Part shown: piece after piece, positions 9,185-19,249 of the stretch | Layout: every line of letters begins with the position of its first letter | Numbering within the stretch: the first letter of the stretch is position 1 | Assembly: GCA_002167555.2 (NCBI GenBank) | Contig: NHDL02000001.1 | Location: 131,005 to 195,004 of the forward strand | DNA from: Deltaproteobacteria bacterium TMED58 | Lineage (GTDB): Bacteria; Desulfobacterota_D; UBA1144 | DNA: 64,000 nucleotides | Direction of reading: 5' to 3' | Made by a program: the position numbers and the translations under genes | The notes under the pieces: generated by a model | Database searches by the model: none | What the model was told of the DNA's origin: nothing | What the model saw: the letters and a program-made list of their open reading frames with translations, nothing else

Positions 9185-9949
9185 TTATCTTTTAAACGGA
9201 ATACCAATCATTGTAGTAGAAGGGGTTGCAAAATTTCTTTTAGGAATTAGACCCGAACTTATCGATTTCGTTACAGCTTCTAATGAAAGTTTCAGAGCGT
9301 GAGCAAATTCTTCCGGGTAATTTGCTTTTGAGATAGCTGTATTAAGTAGTATTCCATCATAACCCATTTCAAATGCCTGACAAACGTGAGATATCCTTCC
9401 AATTCCTGCATCAATTATTAATGTCAGATTAGGCATTTCTTCCCTAATTTTCATAAGTTTTTCAGGGTTTTCTAGTCCTCTACCAGAACCAATTTGAGAA
9501 CCCCAAGGCATAATTACTTCACAACCCAAGGATTCAAGAGTTTTAGTAAATTTGAAGTCATCTGTAGTATACGGAAGAACTTTAAATCCCTTTTTAATTA
9601 GTGATTCTGTTGCTTTGATTGTATTTTTTATCGAAGGTTTTAATGTAAGATCATCTTCAATAACCTCAAGCTTAATTAAATCTGTTTCAAAAAGTTCTCT
9701 TGCCATTTCTGCTGTAACAATTGCCTCTTGGGCAGAGAGACACCCAGCTGTATTTGGAAGTATAGTGCATTTTGATTTTTTAATTAATTTAAAAAAGGAA
9801 TTATCATCAGCGTCATTTAGCCTACGAACTGATACTGTAACCATCTCAGTTTTTAATATTTTTATACAGTTAAGTAAAACCTTAGGCGAAGGATAACCTG
9901 AGGTACCTAGTATAATGTTTGTTTTAAAATTTTGCCCATATATTTGCAT
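9185..9949 (-). CDS. thiG: Thiazole synthase
   Basis: Condenses 1-deoxyxylulose-5-phosphate, dehydroglycine and the ThiS thiocarboxylate into the thiazole phosphate moiety of thiamine. The TIM-barrel signatures are TSGYPSP near the N-terminus, LPNTAGC, LIKLEVIEDD with the Schiff-base lysine, VLPYTTDD, PWGSQIGSGRGL, IIDAGIG and DGILLNTAISKA. The 254-residue length is standard. The ATG follows the thiS stop directly, with the thiS-end sequence AGGTGG acting as ribosome site. It is the last gene of thiO-thiS-thiG. Confidence 0.97.
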   Translation of the reverse strand: MQIYGQNFKTNIILGTSGYPSPKVLLNCIKILKTEMVTVSVRRLNDADDNSFFKLIKKSKCTILPNTAGCLSAQEAIVTAEMARELFETDLIKLEVIEDDLTLKPSIKNTIKATESLIKKGFKVLPYTTDDFKFTKTLESLGCEVIMPWGSQIGSGRGLENPEKLMKIREEMPNLTLIIDAGIGRISHVCQAFEMGYDGILLNTAISKANYPEEFAHALKLSLEAVTKSISSGLIPKRNFATPSTTMIGIPFKR

Positions 9950-10153
9950 TTATCCACCTGGGTGAGCTGAAACAACTTCAATTATATCGCCTTTAACGAT
10001 AATTGTATTTTTATACTTTGATTTTGGTACAAATTCATTATTGACCGCCACTGCATATGAATATGAATCTGAAAAATTAGTCTTTAAGATTTTTTCCAAA
10101 TTAATATCATTCTTTATCTGAGTTTTAACACCATTAATAAAAATCATCATCAA
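9950..10153 (-). CDS. thiS: Thiamine biosynthesis sulfur carrier protein ThiS
   Basis: A ubiquitin-like sulfur carrier whose C-terminal glycine is adenylated and thiocarboxylated before donating sulfur to ThiG. At 67 residues it ends in the diagnostic SAHPGG. The beta-grasp pattern IFINGVKTQI, VAVNNEFVPKS and IIVKGDIIEVVSAHPGG is clear. It is sandwiched between thiO (2 bp) and thiG (no gap), which settles the role. Confidence 0.96.
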   Translation of the reverse strand: MMMIFINGVKTQIKNDINLEKILKTNFSDSYSYAVAVNNEFVPKSKYKNTIIVKGDIIEVVSAHPGG

Positions 10154-10155
10154 TC

Positions 10156-11220
10156 TTAATTATAAATGTAACTTAGGTTTTTGTCTTTTTTATCTTTTAA
10201 ACATAAATCAATTACAAGGTCAGCGATTAGTGGAGATAAAAGGTAGCCGTGCCTAAATAATCCATTAACAGAAATATGTCCATCTTTTCCTTTTAAATGA
10301 GGAAGATTATCGCTGTATGCCGGTCGACAATTTGAAGATAATGATATAATTCTAGCTTCAGAAAATCTTTTGCAAATAAATATCGATGAATTTAGGAGTT
10401 CAATTGCGGAACGTACGGATACTGGGGAAAAGTCCTCACTTTCTATTTCAGTCGCACCTATTAAATATGTGTCTTTTTCTCTTGGTGCAATATATATAGG
10501 ATATCTAAAATGATTAAGTCTGATAGGCCTAGATATTTTTACTCCTGGTGCAAAGACCTTTATTATTTCACCCCTTACGCCTCTTATATCACTTTTACTC
10601 CTTTGTGAGCCTAATCCTGTACATTCTATAATATGATCGAAAGATTTTTTCTCATTATCTTTTAATGTAAGGGTGTTATTTTTAATTTGTTTAACTTCAC
10701 AGCCATAATTAATTATCGAATTATTTTCAGTTAAATATCTTGATAGGGAATCGATAATTTGCTCCGAATCAATTTGTCCTTCCTCTTTGAAAAACACTCC
10801 ATTTAAGTCAGTCGAATCGATTGCAGGTTCAAGTTTTCTAAGTTTAGAATTTGAAATTAAAGAGAAATTAGATCTTGAATAGCTATTGATCCTTGAACAA
10901 ATCGATTCCAAATCAGCCACTTCTTCTTTGTGTGAGATAATTAGGCTCCCTTTTGTTTTAAAGAAAATCTTTTTATTTAAATCTTTAATTATTTCTTTCC
11001 ATCTTAAAATTGAATCAAAACCCAGGTCAAATATCTTTTTGTCACTATGAATAAGTTCACAGAATGGTGACAACATACCAGCTCCGGTGATACTACAATT
11101 TGTAAGATTAAGTTTTTTATCTTTTTCGTAGATTGTTACTCTGTGCCCTTTTTTTTGGAATTTATATCCAACCAGCAGTCCTACAATACCACTTCCAACT
11201 ATACCAATATTTTTTTTCAC
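10156..11220 (-). CDS. thiO: Glycine oxidase ThiO
   Basis: An FAD-dependent enzyme that oxidises glycine with O2 to dehydroglycine (iminoglycine) for ThiG. Its presence instead of radical-SAM ThiH indicates an aerobic thiazole route. Seen: a Rossmann dinucleotide motif GIVGSGIVG at residues 5-13 followed by an acidic strand end (TIYEKD), and DAO-family blocks GVFFKEEGQIDS, RGVRGEIIKVF, YIAPREKDTYLIGATE and a C-terminal NGLFRHGYLLSPLIADL that binds FAD. The start is GTG 11220. It is 354 residues long. It heads the thiOSG operon and is divergent from the PpiD-like gene over 68 bp. I see no TPP riboswitch in that gap. Confidence 0.92.
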   Translation of the reverse strand: MKKNIGIVGSGIVGLLVGYKFQKKGHRVTIYEKDKKLNLTNCSITGAGMLSPFCELIHSDKKIFDLGFDSILRWKEIIKDLNKKIFFKTKGSLIISHKEEVADLESICSRINSYSRSNFSLISNSKLRKLEPAIDSTDLNGVFFKEEGQIDSEQIIDSLSRYLTENNSIINYGCEVKQIKNNTLTLKDNEKKSFDHIIECTGLGSQRSKSDIRGVRGEIIKVFAPGVKISRPIRLNHFRYPIYIAPREKDTYLIGATEIESEDFSPVSVRSAIELLNSSIFICKRFSEARIISLSSNCRPAYSDNLPHLKGKDGHISVNGLFRHGYLLSPLIADLVIDLCLKDKKDKNLSYIYN

Positions 11221-11288
11221 TATATTATTTTACACAATGTAACTTGATGATGTAATATTTATCCCACTTATATGCTATATTCATTCTT

Positions 11289-12800
11289 ATGTTTTTTTCA
11301 AAAATTAAAAGCTTTGTCAGCATATTTATCATAGCCCTTTTAGTTTTAGGGCTTGTTTTAAGTCTGAGTGTGGGAACTGATATAGTTTCCTTCGGAATGT
11401 CTGATAAAATAATCGCAAAAGTTAATAAAGAAGAGATTACTTTGGAGGAATTTAATTATTTTAGGGGACTTAGATTCTCTGAATTACCCAAAGAAGTTTT
11501 ATCAGATAAAGATTCTATAAGAATAATTGATAGAGAGATTGTTAATACAATAGCAAGAAGAAAAGTTTCAGCATTTGAGGCTGAAAAGCTAGGTTTGTTT
11601 GTGTCAGATATTGAAATTAAAAATAAAATAAAAAATACAAATTTATTTAATAGAAATGGTCAATTTATTGGGTTTGAGGAATATCAACTAAGAGTGAAGG
11701 ATATTTTTGGATTAGGTACGGATATATTTGAACAAATTCTTAGAGAGGAAGCTTTAGCAGAAAAACTTGAATTTTTCTTCTCTTCTTTTATTTCCGTATC
11801 TGATAATGAAATAAAGAGTAAGTATATCAATGATTCTACTAAGTTAAATTTTTATATCATAAGACCAAAGAGCACAAATTATAAATTACCAACTTTTTCT
11901 AATGAGGAAGTTGATAATTATATTCAAGAAGAAGTCACAAAATTTTCAGGTGAACCTGTCTCTTTCAGAACAGCTATTCTTGATTACAACGATATAACTG
12001 TTGATATAGATATTACTAAGAAGGATATTGATACATTTATTTTAAATTATTCTTCTGATCAAGAGAATCTTACTGATGAAAAAGCACGGGTTCTGATTCG
12101 TAAAAGAATAGCTTTAAATATTTTCCCTGAAAAGTTTGAATACCTTACTAAATTATCTCAAAACAAAAATTTTGAAGATATTATTAATCAGTTAGGAATT
12201 TCCGAAGAGGCAAATAATATTAATATCCAATCATCTGAAATTTTGCTTCCACAAGATTTAATTAATCAAATCCAAGCTGCTAAGTTCGAAAATAAAAAAC
12301 CTAAGGTATTTTATGCGGGTGATGCAATATGGATAATATCAAGAACAAGTAAAAATATATATTCAAAAGAGGAAGCATTAGAAAGTTTGAAGTCCCAACA
12401 TCTTACAGGGTATAAAATTCAACTACTTGAAAAATTATTATCTGAAAGTCAACAGAATCATAAGTTAATATTTGAATCTATAAAAGCAAGTAGTGATTTT
12501 AGCTATGAATTTAATTATGATATAAACTTTGCTGATTTTAGTGCTGTTACCAATGATAAAGTAGGATATAAGTCTCTGAAAGAAGAAGAATTTATACCTT
12601 TTATTATAAATATCGAATCCGAGAATTTTATAATATTTATTGAGAAAATAAGAAAAGCTAATTCAGATTTTTTATTATTGGACAAAGATAAGATTAAGAA
12701 AGACTTATCAATCCCAAGAAAGAAAAAGATTTACAGTGTTTTCCTGTCCGAAATTTATAATTCATCAACCATTGAATATAATACAAAATATATAAATTAA
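11289..12800 (+). CDS. Membrane-anchored SurA/PpiD-like periplasmic folding factor
   Basis: Looks like a PpiD/SurA-N family chaperone: one transmembrane anchor (residues ~8-30, FVSIFIIALLVLGLVLSLSV), then KVNKEEITLEEFNYFRG and a long helical SurA_N-like region, with the bulk of the 503 residues periplasmic. A parvulin isomerase core is not obvious. The middle region with WIISRTSKNIYSKEEALESL may be a degenerate PPIase domain, so chaperone activity without isomerase is plausible. It precedes smc and secA on the same strand, and proximity to secA fits a role with newly exported proteins. Exact orthology to PpiD is uncertain. Confidence 0.75.
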   Translation: MFFSKIKSFVSIFIIALLVLGLVLSLSVGTDIVSFGMSDKIIAKVNKEEITLEEFNYFRGLRFSELPKEVLSDKDSIRIIDREIVNTIARRKVSAFEAEKLGLFVSDIEIKNKIKNTNLFNRNGQFIGFEEYQLRVKDIFGLGTDIFEQILREEALAEKLEFFFSSFISVSDNEIKSKYINDSTKLNFYIIRPKSTNYKLPTFSNEEVDNYIQEEVTKFSGEPVSFRTAILDYNDITVDIDITKKDIDTFILNYSSDQENLTDEKARVLIRKRIALNIFPEKFEYLTKLSQNKNFEDIINQLGISEEANNINIQSSEILLPQDLINQIQAAKFENKKPKVFYAGDAIWIISRTSKNIYSKEEALESLKSQHLTGYKIQLLEKLLSESQQNHKLIFESIKASSDFSYEFNYDINFADFSAVTNDKVGYKSLKEEEFIPFIINIESENFIIFIEKIRKANSDFLLLDKDKIKKDLSIPRKKKIYSVFLSEIYNSSTIEYNTKYIN

Positions 12801-12871
12801 TGTAATTTATATTCAAATTTATTAATATTAACTATTGCCTTTATATCTAATGTATTTTATTATTTGCAAAA

Positions 12872-15800
12872 ATGAGAATAAAGTCCTTATATATTAAAGG
12901 TTTTAAGACGTTCTATGAGAAATCCATAATAAATTTTGATTCTGAAATTTCCACAATTGTTGGTCCAAACGGTTGTGGCAAGACCAATTTATTGGATGCG
13001 ATGAGATGGGTTCTTGGAGAGCAAAACCCTAGATTACTTAGGCTGGACTCAATGTCTCAAGTTGTAGCCGATGGAAACGATAACCTGCCCAAGCAAAATT
13101 TTGCTGAAGTATCTTTATTGGTCGAGAATGAAGAAGAGAATGAGTTCATAGAAACAGAAATAAAAAGAAAGCTCTACAGATCCGGTGAGAGTGAATATTA
13201 TTTAAATGGAACTCAATGTAGATTAAAAGATATTACAAATATTATAATGTCTGAAGGAGCTGGCTCCAGAAGCTTTACCATAATTCCACAAGGACAAATT
13301 GACACTTATATAACATCTAAACCTGAAGAAAAAAAGAATTTAATTGATGAAGCAGCTGGTCTAGCAATTTACAAATCCAAGAGAGCCGAAACAGAACGAA
13401 AGATAATATTGGTTAAAGATAATTTAGAAAGGATGAGAGATATTCAGATTGAAGTAAAAAATCAAAAAGACACCTTAGAAGATCAAGCTAGGAAGGCTAA
13501 ATCATATTCGGAATTAGTTGATAAATTTAAAAGTCTAGAGAAGCTTTTTTATAAAAATAGATTTAGGGATTTAAATAATAAGTTGTCAAAATTTTCAAAA
13601 GAAAAAGAAGAGTTCAGCAATATTACAAATGAATTTGAAAAAGCTAGAAGTGAAATCAAAGCAAATCTTCATACTTCTAGCGATAATCAAAATAAAGTTG
13701 TTAAAACCATTGATGATTTAAATAATTCCTACCTAGAATTAAAAGAAGAGAAGATTGAGGTTTCTTCTGAAGTGAATATTATGCAAAAAGAAAATATGAT
13801 ATTAATTGATGAACTAGATAGAGTAAAAGATACTAAGAAAGATTTAAGAGATGAAGTCGATAGTATGATCCTGGAAACTGAAAATATTAGTAAAAGTTAT
13901 AAGGATTTGCAAAAAAAAATCTTTGATGCTAATGAGCAAATTAATTTCTCTTCTCATGACAATGAACGTGATTTAGATATTACTCAGGATGAAGTAAAAA
14001 TTAAACTTTTAGACGCAGTTGAGCGCTACTCTTCTTTGAAAACTAGCTATTCAATTATTGAAAATGAATTAAGTGACCTATCAACAAAACAACTTAAATA
14101 TGAGGATGAATCTAGTAAGTTAGAGGAATCTATTTCTAGTATTGAAATAAAAATGAGGGAAATTAAAGAAAAGTCATCAGAGCTTGAATTGATTAGAGAT
14201 AATTGTATAAAGAATAAAAAAGAGGAAACAGAGAAGCTTACTTGTATTAATACCGAGCTTAAAGATATAAATATAAAATATTCAAAAATTCTTTCAGATC
14301 TCGAAGCTACTAATTCTAGAGTTAAAGTTTTAGAAAATATTGAGTCTACATATGGTTGGCTGCCAGAGGGTATTAGGAATTTTGTTCATCAACTTAAAGG
14401 AAAAAGTATAAATGGTACTGTATCTGATTTTATCAAATCAAAAGAAGGATATGAAAAAGCTGTAGAATCTGCCTTAGGAGAGAAACTCAAGTGGATTTTA
14501 ATTAACGATAAGAATAATACAATCGATACAATTCAAACTTTTAAGAATACATGTTCTGGTAGAGGAACTTTTATTTCTTTAGATAACAGGAGGCTTGCTG
14601 GTGGAAGTCTAAGATTAAGCCAAATAAGCATTATGGACTGTATAGAATGTAGCCAAGAAAACCGTCCATTTTTAAGCTCAATACTTGGTGATACATATGT
14701 TTCAGATGGGTTAGTAGAAGCTATTAAAGCCAGAGAAGAATTTCCAGGGTTTAACTTTGTAACAAAAGATGGAGAATTTTTTGATGCAAATGGTTCAATA
14801 TCAGTAGGATCAGCTCCAGAGAATATATTACAGATAAAAGATGAAATCAAAGATTTAAATAATCAAAAATTGGAATACGATAAGAATATAGATTTAGTTG
14901 GTATTGAAATAAAAAAAATCGAGGAAGAAATTTTTGATATTAACAATAGGATAAATTCTTTCGATAACGAGATTTCATCATATACGGATTCTTATGAGGT
15001 TATTTCACGAAAACTAAATGATTTTAACTCCAGGCTATCAGGCGAGACATCTCTTAGAGAAAATATTCAATCTCAAATAAAAGAGCTTGAAGCAAGCTTG
15101 ATGCTAAAAAAGAAAAAACTTGATGATATATATGATGAAATTAATGTAATAATTGAAGAAAAAGATGAGTTTGAAAGAAAGTTTAATTTATTAGAAAAAG
15201 CTAAAGATATCTCATCCTCAGAAATTATACTTGAATCTAAAAAGACTGAAATTAAGAATCTTGAGGAATCTCTTAATAATCAGGGGAACTCTAAAAAAAA
15301 TCTTAGTGAAAAGATTGATTCAGTTTCTTTAAAAATCGAAACAGAAACAAGCAGGATTATTGAACTTGAAGATAAAATAGAATTAAATTCCCTTAAGATA
15401 AAAAAATGCGGACAGACATTAGAGAACTTGGGACTATCCGAGGCAGGACTGGTGCAGGATATATCTGAATCGAAAAAAGAATTAGAGAATATAAAGATTA
15501 GCTTATCAAATGGTAGTTCTGAAATCGAAAAAAGCGACGAAATCTTAGAAGAAAGAAGAATTAAAGGATTTGAATTGGATTCTAATATCCAAAAAGTTGA
15601 GATTGAAATTGAGCAATTACTTGAAAATCTCAACCCTGATATTGATGCTTCTGAAATCAAAAAGGTTAATTCCGATGAATCTCTAAGAATTGATGAATTA
15701 GAGAAAAATAATGATTTATCTAAGTCAAAATTTTATAAATTACAAAAAACAATAGAAGGTTTTGGCCCAGTAAATCTATTGGCGCCAGAGGAGTTTGAGA

Positions 15801-16357
15801 AGTTACAGGAAAGATTTGATTTTACAAATTCACAAATTGAAGATTTGGATGAATCATTAATGAACTTAAATAAAACAATTAGCAAGATTGATGGGGAGTC
15901 TGAGACTGCTTTTATGGAAACATTTAATAAAATATCAGATAAATATGATCAATATATAAAAACATTATTTGGTGGGGGAGAGGGCAAGCTTGTATTGACT
16001 AATCCAAGCTCTATCAAAGATACAGGAATTGAAGTAATGCTTAAGATAGGACTGAAAAAATACAGAAATCTTAAGTCTTATTCAGGTGGTGAACGAGCCC
16101 TTGCAGGAATAGCACTATTGCTTTCAGCTTATTTTGTCAAACCTGCACCATTCTTATTGCTTGATGAAGTAGATGCACCCCTTGATGATAAAAATATAGA
16201 CAAATTTGGGTTGATGCTGAAAGAAATATCAGCTAAATCTCAAGTTGCAATAATTACTCATAATAAAAAAACTATGAAATTTTCAAATAAATTAATAGGT
16301 ATTACATCCAAGCTAGAGGGTTTAAGCGAGGTTATCCCCGTGGACTTATCAGAATAG
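12872..16357 (+). CDS. smc: Chromosome segregation protein SMC
   Basis: ATPase of the condensin complex that organises and segregates the chromosome. The 1161 residues show the full SMC layout: N-terminal Walker A GPNGCGKTNLLD (residues 31-42), EGAGSRSF and IIPQGQI blocks, coiled coil (~170-480), hinge (~490-640, WLPEGIRNFV to ENILQIKD) and a second coiled coil (~650-960). The C-terminal head carries the ABC signature SYSGGERALAGIALLLS (~1068) and Walker B FLLLDEVDAPLDD (~1094). Coding is strongly Lys/Glu/Ser rich in the coiled coils. secA follows 22 bp downstream. ScpA/ScpB are not in the window. Confidence 0.97.
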   Translation: MRIKSLYIKGFKTFYEKSIINFDSEISTIVGPNGCGKTNLLDAMRWVLGEQNPRLLRLDSMSQVVADGNDNLPKQNFAEVSLLVENEEENEFIETEIKRKLYRSGESEYYLNGTQCRLKDITNIIMSEGAGSRSFTIIPQGQIDTYITSKPEEKKNLIDEAAGLAIYKSKRAETERKIILVKDNLERMRDIQIEVKNQKDTLEDQARKAKSYSELVDKFKSLEKLFYKNRFRDLNNKLSKFSKEKEEFSNITNEFEKARSEIKANLHTSSDNQNKVVKTIDDLNNSYLELKEEKIEVSSEVNIMQKENMILIDELDRVKDTKKDLRDEVDSMILETENISKSYKDLQKKIFDANEQINFSSHDNERDLDITQDEVKIKLLDAVERYSSLKTSYSIIENELSDLSTKQLKYEDESSKLEESISSIEIKMREIKEKSSELELIRDNCIKNKKEETEKLTCINTELKDINIKYSKILSDLEATNSRVKVLENIESTYGWLPEGIRNFVHQLKGKSINGTVSDFIKSKEGYEKAVESALGEKLKWILINDKNNTIDTIQTFKNTCSGRGTFISLDNRRLAGGSLRLSQISIMDCIECSQENRPFLSSILGDTYVSDGLVEAIKAREEFPGFNFVTKDGEFFDANGSISVGSAPENILQIKDEIKDLNNQKLEYDKNIDLVGIEIKKIEEEIFDINNRINSFDNEISSYTDSYEVISRKLNDFNSRLSGETSLRENIQSQIKELEASLMLKKKKLDDIYDEINVIIEEKDEFERKFNLLEKAKDISSSEIILESKKTEIKNLEESLNNQGNSKKNLSEKIDSVSLKIETETSRIIELEDKIELNSLKIKKCGQTLENLGLSEAGLVQDISESKKELENIKISLSNGSSEIEKSDEILEERRIKGFELDSNIQKVEIEIEQLLENLNPDIDASEIKKVNSDESLRIDELEKNNDLSKSKFYKLQKTIEGFGPVNLLAPEEFEKLQERFDFTNSQIEDLDESLMNLNKTISKIDGESETAFMETFNKISDKYDQYIKTLFGGGEGKLVLTNPSSIKDTGIEVMLKIGLKKYRNLKSYSGGERALAGIALLLSAYFVKPAPFLLLDEVDAPLDDKNIDKFGLMLKEISAKSQVAIITHNKKTMKFSNKLIGITSKLEGLSEVIPVDLSE

Positions 16358-16379
16358 ATCTCTATAATCTGAATTTATA

Positions 16380-19016
16380 ATGTTGAATTTAATAAAAAAA
16401 ATATTTGGTTCGGATAATAAAAGGGAGCTCTCACGAATTGGCAAACTCGTAATTTCCATTAATAAACTCGAGGAAGAAGTATCATTAAAGTCAGATTTAG
16501 AACTTAAAAAAGAAGTTGAGGTAATAAAAGCTAATATACGAAGTCCTCAAGAATTAGAAGAACATCTTGTAAGAGTACTGGCTATTGCCCGTGAAATTTC
16601 CAATAGAAAGCTTGGATTAAGACCCTTTGATGTTCAGCTTATAGGAGCTATAGCTATTCATGAGGGAAAAATTGCAGAAATGAAAACAGGTGAAGGTAAG
16701 ACCTTAGTTGCTTCATTAGCTGTAGTATTAAACTCTATTTTTAGCTCTGTACATTTGATTACTGTTAATGATTATTTAGCAAGGAGGGATGCTTTATGGA
16801 TGTCACCGATTTATATATCTTTAGGACTTAAAGTAGGAATACTAAATAACGACAAGTCCTACCTTGTTGAACAAAATGCAACAGGAGAATATATTTTATC
16901 TGAATCAGAAAGAAGTGATGTTTATAAGTCAGACATTGTATACGGTACAAATAGTGAATTTGGTTTTGATTATCTTAGAGATAATATGAAGTATTCTTTA
17001 GATGAAGTAGCACAAGGGGATCATTTCTTTGCTATTGTAGATGAGGTAGATAGTATCCTTATCGATGAGGCAAGAACACCCTTGATTATTTCAGGCCCAA
17101 CAGATAGCTCTATGACTGACTATTCAAATATTAATAATCTTGCAAAAACTTTAAAGTTAGAGGATATTACAAAAGATGAAAAAACTAAGCAAGTTTTTAT
17201 TTTAGAATCTGGAATTGAAAAAATAGAGAAAAGTCTTTCTTTAGAGAACCTATATGATCCAGCAAATCTTTCTACTTTACACTCAGTAACACAGTCTCTT
17301 AGGGCTATTCATATGTATGAAAAGGATAAGGACTATGTTGTTCAGGAAGGTAAAATTGTGATAATTGATGAGTTTACTGGACGCTTGATGCCAACTAGGA
17401 GATGGGGTGAAGGTTTACATCAAGCGGTTGAAGCAAAAGAGAGGCTAAACGTTGAGGAGGAGAATCAAACCCTAGCGTCAATTACTATCCAGAATTATTT
17501 TAGAATGTATGATAAGTTATCTGGGATGACAGGTACAGCTGATACAGAAGCTTTAGAATTTGATAATATTTATGATTTAAAAGTATTGGTAATTCCTACT
17601 AATTCTCCGATGATCAGAGAAGATTTGAATGATTTAATATATCGAACTGAGAAAGAAAAATTTGATGCCGTTGTAGATTCTATTGTAGATTTTAATAATA
17701 AAAGAAATCCTATCTTAGTTGGTACAATTTCAGTGGAAAAATCAGAACAACTAAGCAGAGAGTTAAATAAAAAAGGAATAGAGCACAAAGTTTTAAACGC
17801 AAAGAACCATGAGTCAGAGTCAGAAATCATAGCAGATGCAGGAAAAATGGATGCAGTAACTATAGCTACTAATATGGCTGGAAGAGGGACTGATATTAAG
17901 CTAGGAGGAAATCCTGATTACATTGAGAATAATCCTTTGTCTTTAGAAAAAATAGAGAAAGAGAAAAATGATATATTGGATTTGGGTGGACTAGTTGTTC
18001 TCGGTACCGAGAGACACGAGTCTAGGAGGATTGATAATCAATTGAGAGGAAGGTCAGGGAGACAGGGTGATCCAGGAAGAAGCCAATTTTTTGTATCAAT
18101 GGAAGATGATTTAATGAGGTTGTTTGGTTCAGAGAGAATTTCTTCAATGATGACAAAATTTGGTTGGAAAGATGGAGAACCAATAGAACATAAAATGATT
18201 ACAAATTCCTTAGAAAATGCTCAAAAGAAGGTTGAAGGTAGAAATTTTGAAATAAGAAAATATTTACTAGATTATGATGACGTTCAGAATAAGCAACGTG
18301 AGGTAGTCTATGGGATAAGGAATAAGTTGTTAAGAGATGAAGAAATAAGTGAGATACTCTCAGAAATTTCAGAAGAAGTTTTTTTAGGAATCGAAAATAC
18401 TTATGATAATCAACAATCTTTAAATGAAAGCGACAGTCAATCTATGATAAGTTCTTTGGGATTGGAGAGTAACATTGAGTTTAAGAATTTACAGGAATTT
18501 AAAGACTTAGTTGAGAATAAGATTAATGAAAAAATCTCATCTCTAGGCGAACTCTATAAGCCTGTGTCAAAATATATTCTGTTAACAACATTAGACATGA
18601 GTTGGAAAGAACATTTATTGGGAATGGACTATTTACGAGATAGTGTTGGTTTACGAGCTTATGGTCAAAAAAATCCTTTACGGGAATATAAAAAAGAAGG
18701 CTTTGATATGTTTGAAGAAATGGTAGAACGCTTTAATTTTGATGCTTTAAGAAGCTTTTTGGCTGTAGAGCCAGTAACAAATGAAGAAATTATTAGACTA
18801 GAAAAAGAAAAAGATAATCAAGAGAAAATGCAATATCTAAGTGATGCTGAAATAATTGACTCCAATGAGAGTGAAAATTCTCAATCCATAATGGAAAACG
18901 ATTCTGAGTCAAATAAAAATAAGATTATTTCTAAGAATAAAATGCAAAAAGAAAAAATTAAAAGAAGAAGTCTTGAAAAGAAAAAGAGACTCCAAAGGAA
19001 GAAGCAAAGGAAATGA
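16380..19016 (+). CDS. secA: Preprotein translocase ATPase SecA
   Basis: Motor ATPase that drives unfolded preproteins through SecYEG. Key blocks: Walker A EMKTGEGKTLVA (~residues 100-110), TVNDYLARRDA, YGTNSEFGFDYLRDNM, the DEAD-like VDEVDSILIDEARTPLIISG (~220-240), IATNMAGRGTDIKLGG, GTERHESRRIDNQLRGRSGRQGDPG and helical-scaffold DMSWKEHLLGMDYLRDSVGLR. It has 878 residues. The C-terminus is a Lys/Arg-rich tail (KRRSLEKKKRLQRKKQRK) without the zinc-binding CxCxSxxxxHC motif used by many SecAs to bind SecB. The small gene after it overlaps by 4 bp (ATGA). Confidence 0.98.
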   Translation: MLNLIKKIFGSDNKRELSRIGKLVISINKLEEEVSLKSDLELKKEVEVIKANIRSPQELEEHLVRVLAIAREISNRKLGLRPFDVQLIGAIAIHEGKIAEMKTGEGKTLVASLAVVLNSIFSSVHLITVNDYLARRDALWMSPIYISLGLKVGILNNDKSYLVEQNATGEYILSESERSDVYKSDIVYGTNSEFGFDYLRDNMKYSLDEVAQGDHFFAIVDEVDSILIDEARTPLIISGPTDSSMTDYSNINNLAKTLKLEDITKDEKTKQVFILESGIEKIEKSLSLENLYDPANLSTLHSVTQSLRAIHMYEKDKDYVVQEGKIVIIDEFTGRLMPTRRWGEGLHQAVEAKERLNVEEENQTLASITIQNYFRMYDKLSGMTGTADTEALEFDNIYDLKVLVIPTNSPMIREDLNDLIYRTEKEKFDAVVDSIVDFNNKRNPILVGTISVEKSEQLSRELNKKGIEHKVLNAKNHESESEIIADAGKMDAVTIATNMAGRGTDIKLGGNPDYIENNPLSLEKIEKEKNDILDLGGLVVLGTERHESRRIDNQLRGRSGRQGDPGRSQFFVSMEDDLMRLFGSERISSMMTKFGWKDGEPIEHKMITNSLENAQKKVEGRNFEIRKYLLDYDDVQNKQREVVYGIRNKLLRDEEISEILSEISEEVFLGIENTYDNQQSLNESDSQSMISSLGLESNIEFKNLQEFKDLVENKINEKISSLGELYKPVSKYILLTTLDMSWKEHLLGMDYLRDSVGLRAYGQKNPLREYKKEGFDMFEEMVERFNFDALRSFLAVEPVTNEEIIRLEKEKDNQEKMQYLSDAEIIDSNESENSQSIMENDSESNKNKIISKNKMQKEKIKRRSLEKKKRLQRKKQRK

Positions 19017-19249
19017 TGAGAAACATTAAAATTACAACATCATCTATTTTAAGCATCATAATAATAGTTGGCTTAGTTTTTGTTTTTGGATCAATTTTTT
19101 TAATTATTTTGGCTATATTTTTCCTAACTAAGATTTATAGTCTTTTTTTTAAAAAGAAGAAAGTAGATGCTTCTCACGAAAGTAATTTAAAGAATGAAAG
19201 CGAAGTAGACATTGTTGATGTAGACAAAGATGATTACAAAATAGATTAA
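19013..19249 (+). CDS. Small single-pass or hairpin membrane protein downstream of secA
   Basis: A 78-residue protein of unknown function. Residues ~10-45 form one long or two short hydrophobic segments (ILSIIIIVGLVFVFGSIFL then IILAIFFLTKIYSLFF), followed by KKKK as a positive-inside stop and an acidic tail (NESEVDIVDVDKDDYKID). The ATGA overlap with the secA stop implies translational coupling, so a membrane role near the translocon is possible but is inference only. It overlaps the 3' end of the pterin dehydratase gene by 4 bp. Confidence 0.65.
   Translation: MMRNIKITTSSILSIIIIVGLVFVFGSIFLIILAIFFLTKIYSLFFKKKKVDASHESNLKNESEVDIVDVDKDDYKID

Noticed and set aside
15280-15660. Long - strand frame inside smc
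   Set aside because: It is an antisense shadow with Ser/Phe/Ile-rich low-complexity translation caused by the Lys/Glu coiled-coil coding. The same holds for other antisense frames in thiG, gltB, carB, prfB and acyl-CoA dehydrogenase genes.
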